Position numbers and translations under genes: made by a program. Below, piece by piece: positions 27,689 through 37,522 of a stretch of 64,000 nucleotides of DNA. Below the pieces are notes generated by a model. It was given only the letters and a program-made list of their open reading frames with translations, was not told the origin of the DNA and ran no database searches. Position 1 is the stretch's first letter. Each line of letters begins with the position of its first letter. Source of the stretch: an uncultured Bacteroidota bacterium (GTDB taxonomy: Bacteria > Bacteroidota > Bacteroidia > Bacteroidales > UBA12481); contig CAINOB010000018.1 in NCBI GenBank assembly GCA_903851365.1, positions 41,252 to 105,251 of the forward strand. Direction: 5' to 3'.

Positions 27689-29023
27689 ATGGATTACGAA
27701 AGTAAGCTGGAAAGGGTCGCCGTTCTTGGAGCCGCAGGCAAGATGGGCAGCGGGATTCTGCTGCTCACAGCGATCGAAATGGCCGACCTGAGCCTGTTGC
27801 CGGAAAACCGGGGCCGCACATTTGCCATTCAGGCTATCGATATGTCATTTGAGGGTCTGGCTGGCCTGATGAACTATCTCCGTGCCCAGGTGCTTCGCGC
27901 AGCCGAGAAAAAAATGGTGTGGTTACGCTCCGTTTATGCCGACCGGGCGGACCTGGTCGAGAACGGACAAATTCTCCAGCAGTATGTTTTTGATGTGCTC
28001 AATATCGTCAGGCCAACCATCCGACTCGAAGCCGCTTTCGATTGCTATATCATTTTTGAGGCCATCAAGGAAGATCCTGCGCTAAAAAAAGAGATATATA
28101 AAAAGATTGATGCAGCCAATCCGCATAAACCCTGGTATTTTACCAATACCTCCTCTATCCCGATATCGGAACTCGATACCGATGCCGGTCTGGATGGCCG
28201 GATCATCGGATTCCATTTCTATAATCCACCGGCAGTTCAGAAACTCGTTGAGCTGATCAGCTCTGGAAAAACAGCTCCTGAACTGGAGTCGTTCGCGCTG
28301 CAATATGCTGTTAAACTGGGCAAACTGTTGGTCCGGTCGAACGATAAGGCCGGCTTTATCGGGAACGGACATTTCATGCGCGATGCCCTCCATGGCATCA
28401 GTGAGGCTGAACAACTGGCAGCGGATATGCCTTTGTATGAGGCTATTTACATGGTGAATAAGGTGACTCAGGATTATCTGGTCAGACCGATGGGGATCTT
28501 TCAACTGATAGATTATGTGGGTGTTGATGTGGTGAGCTATATCATGCAGGTGATGAATCCGCACTTCCCGGGCGAAGAACTCCACAGCAGCCGTCTGGAT
28601 AGCTACCTGAAACTGGGTGTGAGGGGCGGCCAAAACTCGGATGGCTCGCAAAAGGATGGTATCCTCAAATATGAAAAAGGTAAGCTTGTTGCCGTATATG
28701 ATGATGTCTCAAAACAATATATCCCGATAGATGGATTTCGCGAGTCGGCTGACAAACAGCTCGGACCGCTTCCCGTATCTTATCAGCCCTGGAAACAGGT
28801 GGTGAACAGCAGAACGAAGGAGGTGATTTTCGCGGCTTTATTTGCAGAGATAAATTCAATGGATACTCTGGGTTCAAAACTTGCAATCAATTATGCCAGG
28901 CGGTCGAAGGAAATTGGACTGCAACTGGTTTCCGATGGCATTGCCCAGGCTGATGAGGATGTGAATACCGTTCTGCTCACCGGATTTTTTCATGCCCTCG
29001 GGCCCATCACCAATCATGTTTAA
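27689..29023 (+). CDS. 3-hydroxyacyl-CoA dehydrogenase family protein
   Basis: VAVLGAAGKMGSGI (NAD-binding), FTNTSSIPISEL, IIGFHFYNPPAVQKLVELI, NDKAGFIGNG. Confidence 0.88.
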   Translation: MDYESKLERVAVLGAAGKMGSGILLLTAIEMADLSLLPENRGRTFAIQAIDMSFEGLAGLMNYLRAQVLRAAEKKMVWLRSVYADRADLVENGQILQQYVFDVLNIVRPTIRLEAAFDCYIIFEAIKEDPALKKEIYKKIDAANPHKPWYFTNTSSIPISELDTDAGLDGRIIGFHFYNPPAVQKLVELISSGKTAPELESFALQYAVKLGKLLVRSNDKAGFIGNGHFMRDALHGISEAEQLAADMPLYEAIYMVNKVTQDYLVRPMGIFQLIDYVGVDVVSYIMQVMNPHFPGEELHSSRLDSYLKLGVRGGQNSDGSQKDGILKYEKGKLVAVYDDVSKQYIPIDGFRESADKQLGPLPVSYQPWKQVVNSRTKEVIFAALFAEINSMDTLGSKLAINYARRSKEIGLQLVSDGIAQADEDVNTVLLTGFFHALGPITNHV

Positions 29024-29041
29024 TTAACAGGCAGGATACCC

Positions 29042-30277
29042 ATGGAAAAGAAAATATACATGACGGCGGGCTACAATACCATCTCACTGGGAACCGGCCG
29101 CAAGGAGTTTAATCCTTCGAAACCCCGGCCGGGTCTGGAACATTATATCAAAGAGGCCGGTTCGCAAGTGCTTGCAAAAATCGGCGGCGCTGAAACGGTT
29201 GATGAAATTGTGATTGGCAACTTCATGGCCGGCCGGTTTAACGGACAGGCACACCTGGGAGCGTTCGCACCTTTTATCGATGAGGGGTTGGCCGGAAAGC
29301 CATCTACCCGCGTGGAGGGGGCATGCGCATCGGGTGGACTGGCCCTGCTCACCGGAATAAAATCGGTGCTTTCGGGTTCATCCGAGGTGGTGATGGCACT
29401 GGGAGTGGAAGTTCAGAATAGCGTGAAAGCTATTTATGGCGCCGATATTTTAGCTGCCGCGGGGTGGGCTGCCGACCGGAAAAACGGTCATGCCTTTTTC
29501 TTCCCCGGACAGTTCAGCGATCGTGCCGGAGTTTATTTTGAAAGATATGGCCGCGAAAAAACCCGCAAAGCATTTGCCCGCTGGTACCGCAATGCCATTG
29601 AAAATGCACGACTTTGCCCGACCGCTCAGGAATATCAGAATTTAGTGGTTGATTTGGAAGCAATGGGCATGACCGAACCCAATGGAAAGTACTTTGTGGA
29701 GCATCTCAACCTATACGATTGTTCTAAAGTCTCAGATGGCGCTTCAGTTATTATTATCGCTTCGCGTGATGGGCTCAGGCGTATCGGGATATCCCCGGAA
29801 GATGCTGTGGAAATCACTGGTTTCGGACATGCCGTTGCAGATATTACCAAAAAACCAACTGATCCGGCGGAACTCAGCACCGGAAAGCTCGCCACTGCTA
29901 AAGCTTTGGCTATGGCGGAGATCGGGATCGGGCAGGTGGGTACCGTTGAAACTCATGATTGTTTTACCATAGCAGGTATTCTCGGAGTTGAAGCGCTTGG
30001 ATTGGCTAAGAAGGGCGAAGGTCCGGATTATGTGCTGGCGGGTGAAACATCCCGTACCGGTGAAATGCCATTTAATACAACCGGCGGACTCATAGGCTGG
30101 GGACATCCAACCGGCGCTACAGGTGTGCACATGGCTGTGACTCTGTGGGAACAGCTCACTGAAAAAGCTGGCGATGCCCAGATCAGTCTGAGGCAGGCCA
30201 GGCCATACGGACTCTCCCTGAATATGGGTGGAGATGATAAAACACAAGTCTCAATAGTTTATAAGCGTGGGGAATAG
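29042..30277 (+). CDS. Thiolase / acetyl-CoA acyltransferase family protein
   Basis: VEGACASGGLALLTGIKSVLSGSSEVVMALGVE; ETHDCFTIAGILG; GGLIGWGHPTGATGVHM. Confidence 0.88.
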   Translation: MEKKIYMTAGYNTISLGTGRKEFNPSKPRPGLEHYIKEAGSQVLAKIGGAETVDEIVIGNFMAGRFNGQAHLGAFAPFIDEGLAGKPSTRVEGACASGGLALLTGIKSVLSGSSEVVMALGVEVQNSVKAIYGADILAAAGWAADRKNGHAFFFPGQFSDRAGVYFERYGREKTRKAFARWYRNAIENARLCPTAQEYQNLVVDLEAMGMTEPNGKYFVEHLNLYDCSKVSDGASVIIIASRDGLRRIGISPEDAVEITGFGHAVADITKKPTDPAELSTGKLATAKALAMAEIGIGQVGTVETHDCFTIAGILGVEALGLAKKGEGPDYVLAGETSRTGEMPFNTTGGLIGWGHPTGATGVHMAVTLWEQLTEKAGDAQISLRQARPYGLSLNMGGDDKTQVSIVYKRGE

Positions 30278-31214
30278 GGTAACCCAATTATTCGGAATCC
30301 GCTACCCTGTGATTCAGGGTGGAATGGTTTGGTGCAGCGGCTGGCGGCTTGCTTCGGCAGTCAGCAATGCAGGTGGTCTGGGGCTGATTGGCTCCGGATC
30401 CATGCATCCCGACGTTCTTCGCGATCATATCCGAAAATGCCGGAAAGCCACTGAAAAGCCTTTCGGCGTGAATATTCCGTTGCTCTATCCGCAGATTGAT
30501 GAAATTGTTGGAATTGTTATTGAAGAGAAGGTTCCGGTCATTTTCACTTCGGCGGGAAGTCCATCGAAATATACCAGCCGTTTAAAGGATAAAGGCATAC
30601 TGGTGGCGCACGTCGTATCGAACCTTAAATTTGCACTGAAATCTCAGGACGCCGGGGTGGATGCCATCGTTGCTGAAGGATTTGAGGCTGGCGGACATAA
30701 CGGTCGCGAAGAAACCACCACACTAACACTCATTCCGCTCATCAGAAAGTGTATCGATCTGCCATTGATCGCTGCCGGAGGCATTGCCGGCGGTGAATCC
30801 ATGCTCGCTGCATTTGCGCTGGGGGCTGAAGGTGTTCAGTTGGGAACCCGATTTGCCGTATCTGAAGAGTCGTCGGCCCATCTGGCATTCAAACAATATA
30901 TCCTCAGCGCTGGTGATGGGAATACCGCACTGTCACTGAAAAAACTGGCTCCGGTACGTTTGATGAAGAACCATTTTTGGGAGCAGATTCAAGCACTCGA
31001 AGAACGGGGTGCATCGGCTGAAGAGCTGAATGCTTTACTGGGCAAGGGCCGGGCAAAAATGGGAATGTTCGAGGGTGACCTTATCGAGGGCGAACTGGAG
31101 ATTGGCCAGGCGGCTGCGCTCATCAAGGAAATTCAGCCGGTATCCACTATAATAAATGAAATCATAGAAGAGTTTAATCTAGCAGCAGCTGGCCTGTCAA
31201 AACTAAAATTCTGA
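30267..31214 (+). CDS. Nitronate monooxygenase / FabK-like flavoprotein
   Basis: [34 protein letters not shown]...[13 protein letters not shown]...[30 protein letters not shown]. Confidence 0.85.
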   Translation: MGNRVTQLFGIRYPVIQGGMVWCSGWRLASAVSNAGGLGLIGSGSMHPDVLRDHIRKCRKATEKPFGVNIPLLYPQIDEIVGIVIEEKVPVIFTSAGSPSKYTSRLKDKGILVAHVVSNLKFALKSQDAGVDAIVAEGFEAGGHNGREETTTLTLIPLIRKCIDLPLIAAGGIAGGESMLAAFALGAEGVQLGTRFAVSEESSAHLAFKQYILSAGDGNTALSLKKLAPVRLMKNHFWEQIQALEERGASAEELNALLGKGRAKMGMFEGDLIEGELEIGQAAALIKEIQPVSTIINEIIEEFNLAAAGLSKLKF

Positions 31215-31219
31215 TCCTG

Positions 31220-34200
31220 ATGACAATAAATGTTCCGTTATATCACCCAGTAAATCATGTCAGAATTCTGACGGCCACCTCCCTGTTTGATGGTCATGAT
31301 GCTACTATAAATATAATGCGGCGCATCATCCAGGCATCAGGTGCCGAAGTGATCCATATTGGTCACAACCATTCTGCAAAGGAGATCGTGCAGGCTGCCA
31401 TACAGGAAGATGTTCATGCCATAGCCGTGACTTCCTATCAGGGTGGTCACATGGAATTTTTCAGATATCTCCAGGACCAGTTGCGCGAACGTAATGCTTT
31501 TCATATCAGGATATTCGGCGGTGGTGGCGGTGTAATTCTGCCTGATGAAATTGCTGAACTTCATCGATATGGAATTGCCCGCATTTTTTCTCCCGATGAT
31601 GGTCGAGAGCTGGGTTTGCAAGGAATGATCAACTACCTGCTGAAGGAATCGGATTTTCCTTTGAGTGGAGGAGTTGAATCTGATTCTGTTACTTTGGATC
31701 TATTGAAAAAGCATGATCACCGGGTGATAGCCAAATTGATCACGCTGGCTGAAAATGAAGCAGAAAAGTATGCCGCATGCTTTGGAATAATCAGCGAATT
31801 AGCTGAAAAATCAACCACTCCGGTCATCGGAATTACCGGTACCGGGGGATCTGGAAAATCATCGACTGTAGATGAGATTGTACTTCGGTTTCGGGAACAA
31901 TTTCCGGATAAAACGCTGGCAATCATATCGGTCGACCCCTCGCGCCGTAAGACTGGCGGAGCCCTGCTGGCCGACCGTATCCGGATGAATGCGATCGGTC
32001 ATTCATCGATATATATGCGGTCGATGGCCACCCGCCAATCGAACCTGGCCCTGTCAAAATATGTCCGCGATGCTCTGAATATTGTCAAGGCCGCCGGCTT
32101 CGATCTGATCATTCTGGAGACCAGCGGAATCGGCCAGTCTGATACGGAAATTATCGATCACAGCAACTTTTCGGTTTATGTGATGACCCCGGATTATGGA
32201 GCCGCTACTCAGTTGGAAAAGATTGATATGCTGGACTACGCTGATCTGGTGGTGATGAATAAATTTGATCGTACCGGTGCCCGTGATGCTTTGCGCGATG
32301 TGAAAAAGCAATATCAGCGAAACCATGGACTTTTCGAAAAGGACCCTGCCACCATGCCTGTTTACGGGACCATGGCTGCTCATTATAATGATGCCGGGAT
32401 CAACTATTTTTTCCAGGCACTGATTAAAAAAATAGGATTTGGGGTATCTGAAGATTCGGCAACAAAAGGCCAGGCAGCAACCGCATCAACTTTAATTGAT
32501 CCTGTTTTGGATTCGCTTTATGGGTCTTATACGGTTCTGCCTCCGGCTCGCAAAAGATATCTTTCGGAGATCTCTGAAACAGTCAGAACCTACAATAAAA
32601 AGGCGGAAAGTCAGGCTGAAATCGCGCGAAAATTGCAGGCCCTGGGTACGGTTTCTGAGATGGATCCCGATTTGCCGACATCGGAATTAATAAAGAATTT
32701 CGAAAAGCAGCTTGAGCAGGAGAGCAGGGATATATTGGCCAACTGGGATCAGAAAAAGGCCAATTATGGAGCAGAACAATTCATTTACAGTGTTCGAGGC
32801 CGCGAAATTTGTATCGAGAACCGTTTTGAAACCCTGTCACATATCAGGGTCCCGAAAATAGCTGTACCGCGATATACCGATAAAGGTGATATTCTGCGAT
32901 GGGTGCTGAAGGAAAATTTTCCGGGTGAATTTCCATTTGCTGCTGGAGTATATCCGTTCAAGCGCAAGGAGGAAGACCCGCTCCGGATGTTTGCCGGGGA
33001 GGGAAGTCCGGAGCGCACCAACAGCCGGTTCCATTATGTTTCACACGGACAGCCGGTGAAAAGGCTATCCACCGCATACGATTCGGTGACGCTTTATGGC
33101 GAGGATCCCGACAGGCAGCCGGATATTTACGGCAAGATTGGTAATGCCGGAGTATCGGTCTGCTGTCTCGACGATTGCAAGAAATTATACTCCGGATTCG
33201 ATTTGTGCGATCCGGCAACTTCGGTCTCCATGACGATCAACGGCCCGGCACCGGCGATGGTAGCCTTTTTCCTGAATACGGCCATCGATCAGGAGTGCGA
33301 AAAATGTATCCGGAGTGTGGGATTAGAAGTTCAGGTTGAGCAGAAATTGAAAGCGCTTTATGATAACAGGGGCCTGAAACGGCCGGCTTATCACGGTAAA
33401 ATGCCAGCCGGGAATAATGGTCTGGGTTTACTGCTGCTGGGAATAACGGGCGATCAGATTTTAACTCCCGAGATCTATCTGAAAATAAAAGAGGACACTC
33501 TTTCCAGGATACGTGGGACCATCCAGGCGGATATTCTTAAAGAGGACCAGGCGCAGAATACCTGCATATTCTCTACCTCCTTTGCGCTAAGGATGATGAG
33601 TGATGTTCAGGAATATTTCATTGCCAATCATGTCCGGAATTTTTATTCTGTATCGATATCCGGATATCATATTGCGGAAGCCGGGGCCAACCCGATAACC
33701 CAGCTGGCCTTTACGCTGGCTAACGGATTTACCTATGTCGAGTATTTTCTGGCAAGGGGAATGAACATTAAGGACTTTGCTCAAAATCTGTCATTTTTCT
33801 TCTCAAACGGTTTAGACCCTGAATATTCAGTCATCGGCAGAGTGGCGCGCACTATCTGGGCAAAAGCCATGAAATACCGATATGGCGCTGATACCCGGTC
33901 GCAGATGCTGAAATATCATATCATATCCAGACTTCCGGTCGCTCCTTGCATGCCCAGGAGGTTGATTTTAATGATATCCGTACCACTTTACAGGCGCTGA
34001 ATGCCGTTTACGACAATTGCAATTCTCTGCATACCAATGCTTATGATGAGGCAATCACCACACCTACCGAGGAATCTGTGCGCCGTGCAATTGCTATCCA
34101 GATGATCATCAATCATGAGTTTGGCATGGCGAAAAACCAGAATCCACTTCAGGGATCCTTTATTATTGATGAGCTTACCGACCTCACCGAGGAGGCAGTA

Positions 34201-34617
34201 CTGATGGAGTTCGACCGGATTACCGAACGGGGTGGGGTGCTGGGCGCCATGGAAACCGGTTACCAGCGCGGAAAGATTCAGGAGGAATCCCTGTGGTATG
34301 AAAAGCTGAAAAATTCCGGGGAACTGCCGATCATTGGGGTGAACACGTTTCTCTCGTCAACTGGCTCGCCAACAGTGGTGAGGCCAGAGGTGATCAGGGC
34401 TACGGAAGGGGAAAAGAAAAATCAGCTGAATACACTTGAAAACCTTCACACTGCGTGGAAATCGGAAGCTGAGTTGGCTCTCGGCGAGCTGAAAAATGCT
34501 GCCGCCGAAGGCACCAATACATTCGAAATCCTGATGGAGACCGCCAAAGTTTGCTCCATCGGTCAGATAACCAATAGCTTATACCGGATCGGCGGCCGCT
34601 ACCGACGCAATATGTAG
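31220..34617 (+). pseudogene. icmF: Fused isobutyryl-CoA mutase / methylmalonyl-CoA mutase family (IcmF-type: B12 domain + MeaI-like GTPase + mutase); interrupted by frameshift at ~33913-33927
   Basis: ORFs 31220..34000 ([31 protein letters not shown], mutase domain) and 33946..34617 ([51 protein letters not shown]...) join if one ATATC unit is removed. Confidence 0.88.
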
Positions 34618-34640
34618 AAGACACCTAATACCTATTCACC

Positions 34641-35783
34641 ATGAATTTTGAATTAACAGAGGAACAAAAAATGATTCAGCAGGCTGCCCGCGATTATGCC
34701 AACCGCGAGCTGATACTGGATGTGCTTGAGCGCGATGCCAACAGTATTTACCCTGCCAAACATGTGAAAGCCCTGGCCGACTTAGGTTTTATGGGCATGA
34801 TGGTGGACCCGAAATATAATGGCAGCGGAATGGATACTATTTCCTATGTGCTTGCCATGGAGGAACTATCCAAAGTTGATTCCTCTGTTTCTGTTATCGT
34901 TTCGGTAAATAATTCACTGGTTTGTTATGGTCTGGAGGAATTCGGAACTGAGGAACAGAAGGAAAAATATCTAAAGCCACTGGCACGCGGAGAGATCATT
35001 GGTGCATTTCTTTTGTCAGAGCCGGAAGCCGGATCAGATGCGACTTCACAGCATACGCTTGCTGAAGATAAAGGGGATTATTATCTGGTTAACGGAACGA
35101 AAAACTGGATCACCAATGGTAATTCAGCCTCTGTTTATATATTGATGGCCCAAACGCATCCAGAGTTAAAATCAAAAGGTATAAATGCGCTGATTGTCGA
35201 CCGCCATTCGCCGGGAATAACGTTGGGACCGCACGAGGACAAAATGGGCATGCGCAGTTCCGATACTCATTCGGTGATGTTTACCGATGTTAAGGTGCCC
35301 AAGGAAAATCGCATTGGTCCGGATGGATTTGGTTTTAAGCTAGCTATGAAAACGCTTGAGGGCGGTCGTCTCGGAATCGCGTCGCAGGCTTTGGGAATTG
35401 CCTCGGGGGCCTATGAAAGGGCACTGAAATATTCAAAAGAAAGAAAAGCTTTTGGTACCGAGATATTTCATCACCAGTCAGTGGCGTTCAAGCTCGCTGA
35501 AATGTACACACGCATCGAATGCGGCCGGTTGCTCTGTTTCCATGCCGCGTGGCTGAAAGATAATCACCAGCCTTACGGTGTTGCCAGTGCTATGGCCAAA
35601 TATCATTGTGCCGAAACAGCCATGTGGGTGACAACGGAGGCAGTTCAGATTCACGGAGGGTACGGATATGTCAAGGAATATCATGTGGAACGGCTGATGC
35701 GTGAAGCCAAGCTGACCCAGATCTATGAGGGAACTTCTGAAATTCAGAAATTAATAATTTCAAGAGATATTTTTAGCCATTAA
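34641..35783 (+). CDS. Acyl-CoA dehydrogenase
   Basis: MNFELTEEQKMIQQAARDYANREL; FLLSEPEAGSDATSQ; NGTKNWITNG; RLMREAKLTQIYEGTSEIQKLIISRDI. Confidence 0.95.
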   Translation: MNFELTEEQKMIQQAARDYANRELILDVLERDANSIYPAKHVKALADLGFMGMMVDPKYNGSGMDTISYVLAMEELSKVDSSVSVIVSVNNSLVCYGLEEFGTEEQKEKYLKPLARGEIIGAFLLSEPEAGSDATSQHTLAEDKGDYYLVNGTKNWITNGNSASVYILMAQTHPELKSKGINALIVDRHSPGITLGPHEDKMGMRSSDTHSVMFTDVKVPKENRIGPDGFGFKLAMKTLEGGRLGIASQALGIASGAYERALKYSKERKAFGTEIFHHQSVAFKLAEMYTRIECGRLLCFHAAWLKDNHQPYGVASAMAKYHCAETAMWVTTEAVQIHGGYGYVKEYHVERLMREAKLTQIYEGTSEIQKLIISRDIFSH

Positions 35784-35786
35784 GCG

Positions 35787-36533
35787 ATGAAGATACTTGT
35801 TTGCATGAGTGTGGTTCCTGATACCACCACACAGATCCGGTTTAAACCAGATATGAATTCGCTGGAAACATCAGGCATTCAATGGATCATCAATCCCTGG
35901 GATGAGCTGGCTCTGACCCGGGCACTGGAAATCCGGGAACAGCCCGATAGCGGGGTTACCCAGGTTTCAGTGATTCATATTGGTTTAAAGGACGCGGATC
36001 CGGTGATTCAAAAGGCACTGGCCGTTGGGGCCGATTCTGCCTATCGGGTCAACGTTGCAGCTGCCGGTGCTATGGAGGTGGCATGTCAGCTATCGGAGGT
36101 CGTGAAAAAAGAGCATTTTGATCTGGTGATTGCCGGGCATGATTCCGCAGATTACAATGGATCGGCTGTCGGAGAAATGCTGGCGGAATTACTCGACTGG
36201 ATCTCCTTCTCTTCGATATGCTCACTCGCCGCAGCTAAGGATTCCATTACGATTGAGCGTGAAATGGACACTCGAACAGAAACGATTATTGCTCACCCAC
36301 CTTGCGTGATTACCATACAAAAAGGCATCGCCAAAGATCCACGAATTCCTTCACTCAGGGGTATCATGGGTGCCCGGAGTAAGCCTCTGTTGCAGCTGGA
36401 ACCTATTCCGTGTGCGGGATCCGCTGCTTTTGTAAAATTTGAGAATCCGGCTCAGCGGTCGAAATGCAGAATGATTGATCCTGCTAAACCTGAGGAATTG
36501 GTTGAATTATTGAGAAACGAAGCTAACGTATAG
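35787..36533 (+). CDS. etfB: Electron transfer flavoprotein beta subunit
   Basis: MKILVCMSVVPDTTTQIRF...WIINPWDELALTRALEI...DLVIAGHDSADYNGSAVGEMLAELL. Confidence 0.92.
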   Translation: MKILVCMSVVPDTTTQIRFKPDMNSLETSGIQWIINPWDELALTRALEIREQPDSGVTQVSVIHIGLKDADPVIQKALAVGADSAYRVNVAAAGAMEVACQLSEVVKKEHFDLVIAGHDSADYNGSAVGEMLAELLDWISFSSICSLAAAKDSITIEREMDTRTETIIAHPPCVITIQKGIAKDPRIPSLRGIMGARSKPLLQLEPIPCAGSAAFVKFENPAQRSKCRMIDPAKPEELVELLRNEANV

Positions 36534-36541
36534 TAAGGAGG

Positions 36542-37519
36542 ATGATTATGTCAGTTTTGATCTATGCCAGTCATGATGGTGGAAAATTCCCGAAATCTGT
36601 TCTTGAATTAGCTTCCTATGCCTTTGCCCTTGCAAATAAGACCGGTGGCCAGGTTACAGCCTTGGTCACCGGAAATCCTGTTGGGCCGGAGCTTGATAAA
36701 CTCGGAAAATCTGGTGTTTCAAAAATATTGCTGACCCCCGAACCAATGGGGCCGGCATTCGATAATCGCGCTTATGCTGCACTGCTGGCCTCAGCGGCAC
36801 AAGCATCCGGCGCTTCCTGCGTATTGTTTTCCGATGGTGCAATTTCCCGGGCAGTAGCTCCTCGTGTCGCCGTGAGGTTGCAGGCCGGATATGCTGCCGG
36901 AGTCATGGGCCTGCCGGAAAGTATTGAGCCATTCAGAATCAGGAGGTCGGTTTTTACTGGAAAAGCTTATGGATTTGTCGAGATTACTTCCCCGGTAAAA
37001 GTGATGATCCTGGCTAGAAATTCCTGGCAAATTGCAGAAACCCCTGTGGCTTGTACAATCGAAAATTTTATACCCGGAATCACAGCTCCTGAGGCCGGAT
37101 TCGAAGTGGTAAAAGTGGAGGAACAAACCGGTGCCATCCGACTTCAGGATGCCGAGGTGGTAGTTTCAGGCGGCCGGGGACTGAAAAGTGGCGACAACTG
37201 GAAAATACTCGAAGACCTGGCCGGTTCCTTAGGTGCGGCAATGGCCTGCTCGCGACCGGTGGCCGACGAAGGCTGGCGACCGCATCAGGAGCATGTGGGG
37301 CAAACAGGTAAGGTAATTGCTCCAAACCTCTACTTCGCGTGCGGAATCTCTGGCGCCATACAGCATATTGGTGGCATCAGCTCATCCAGGGTAATTGTTG
37401 CCATCAACAAGGATCCGGAAGCTCCGATATTCCAATTTGCCCGTTTCGGTATTGTCGGCGACCTTTTTCAAGTGCTTCCAGCGCTGACCCAGGCGATTAA
37501 AAAGCTCAAATCGGAATAA
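36542..37519 (+). CDS. etfA: Electron transfer flavoprotein alpha subunit
   Basis: VVVSGGRGLKSGDNWKILEDLAGSLGAAMACSRPVADEGWRPHQEHVGQTGKVIAPNLYFACGISGAIQHIGGISSSRVIVAINKDPEAPIFQFARFGIVGD. Confidence 0.95.
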   Translation: MIMSVLIYASHDGGKFPKSVLELASYAFALANKTGGQVTALVTGNPVGPELDKLGKSGVSKILLTPEPMGPAFDNRAYAALLASAAQASGASCVLFSDGAISRAVAPRVAVRLQAGYAAGVMGLPESIEPFRIRRSVFTGKAYGFVEITSPVKVMILARNSWQIAETPVACTIENFIPGITAPEAGFEVVKVEEQTGAIRLQDAEVVVSGGRGLKSGDNWKILEDLAGSLGAAMACSRPVADEGWRPHQEHVGQTGKVIAPNLYFACGISGAIQHIGGISSSRVIVAINKDPEAPIFQFARFGIVGDLFQVLPALTQAIKKLKSE

Positions 37520-37522
37520 ATA

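Noticed and set aside
28082-28651. 189-aa minus-strand ORF
   Set aside because: Antisense to the 3-hydroxyacyl-CoA dehydrogenase gene, no family motif.
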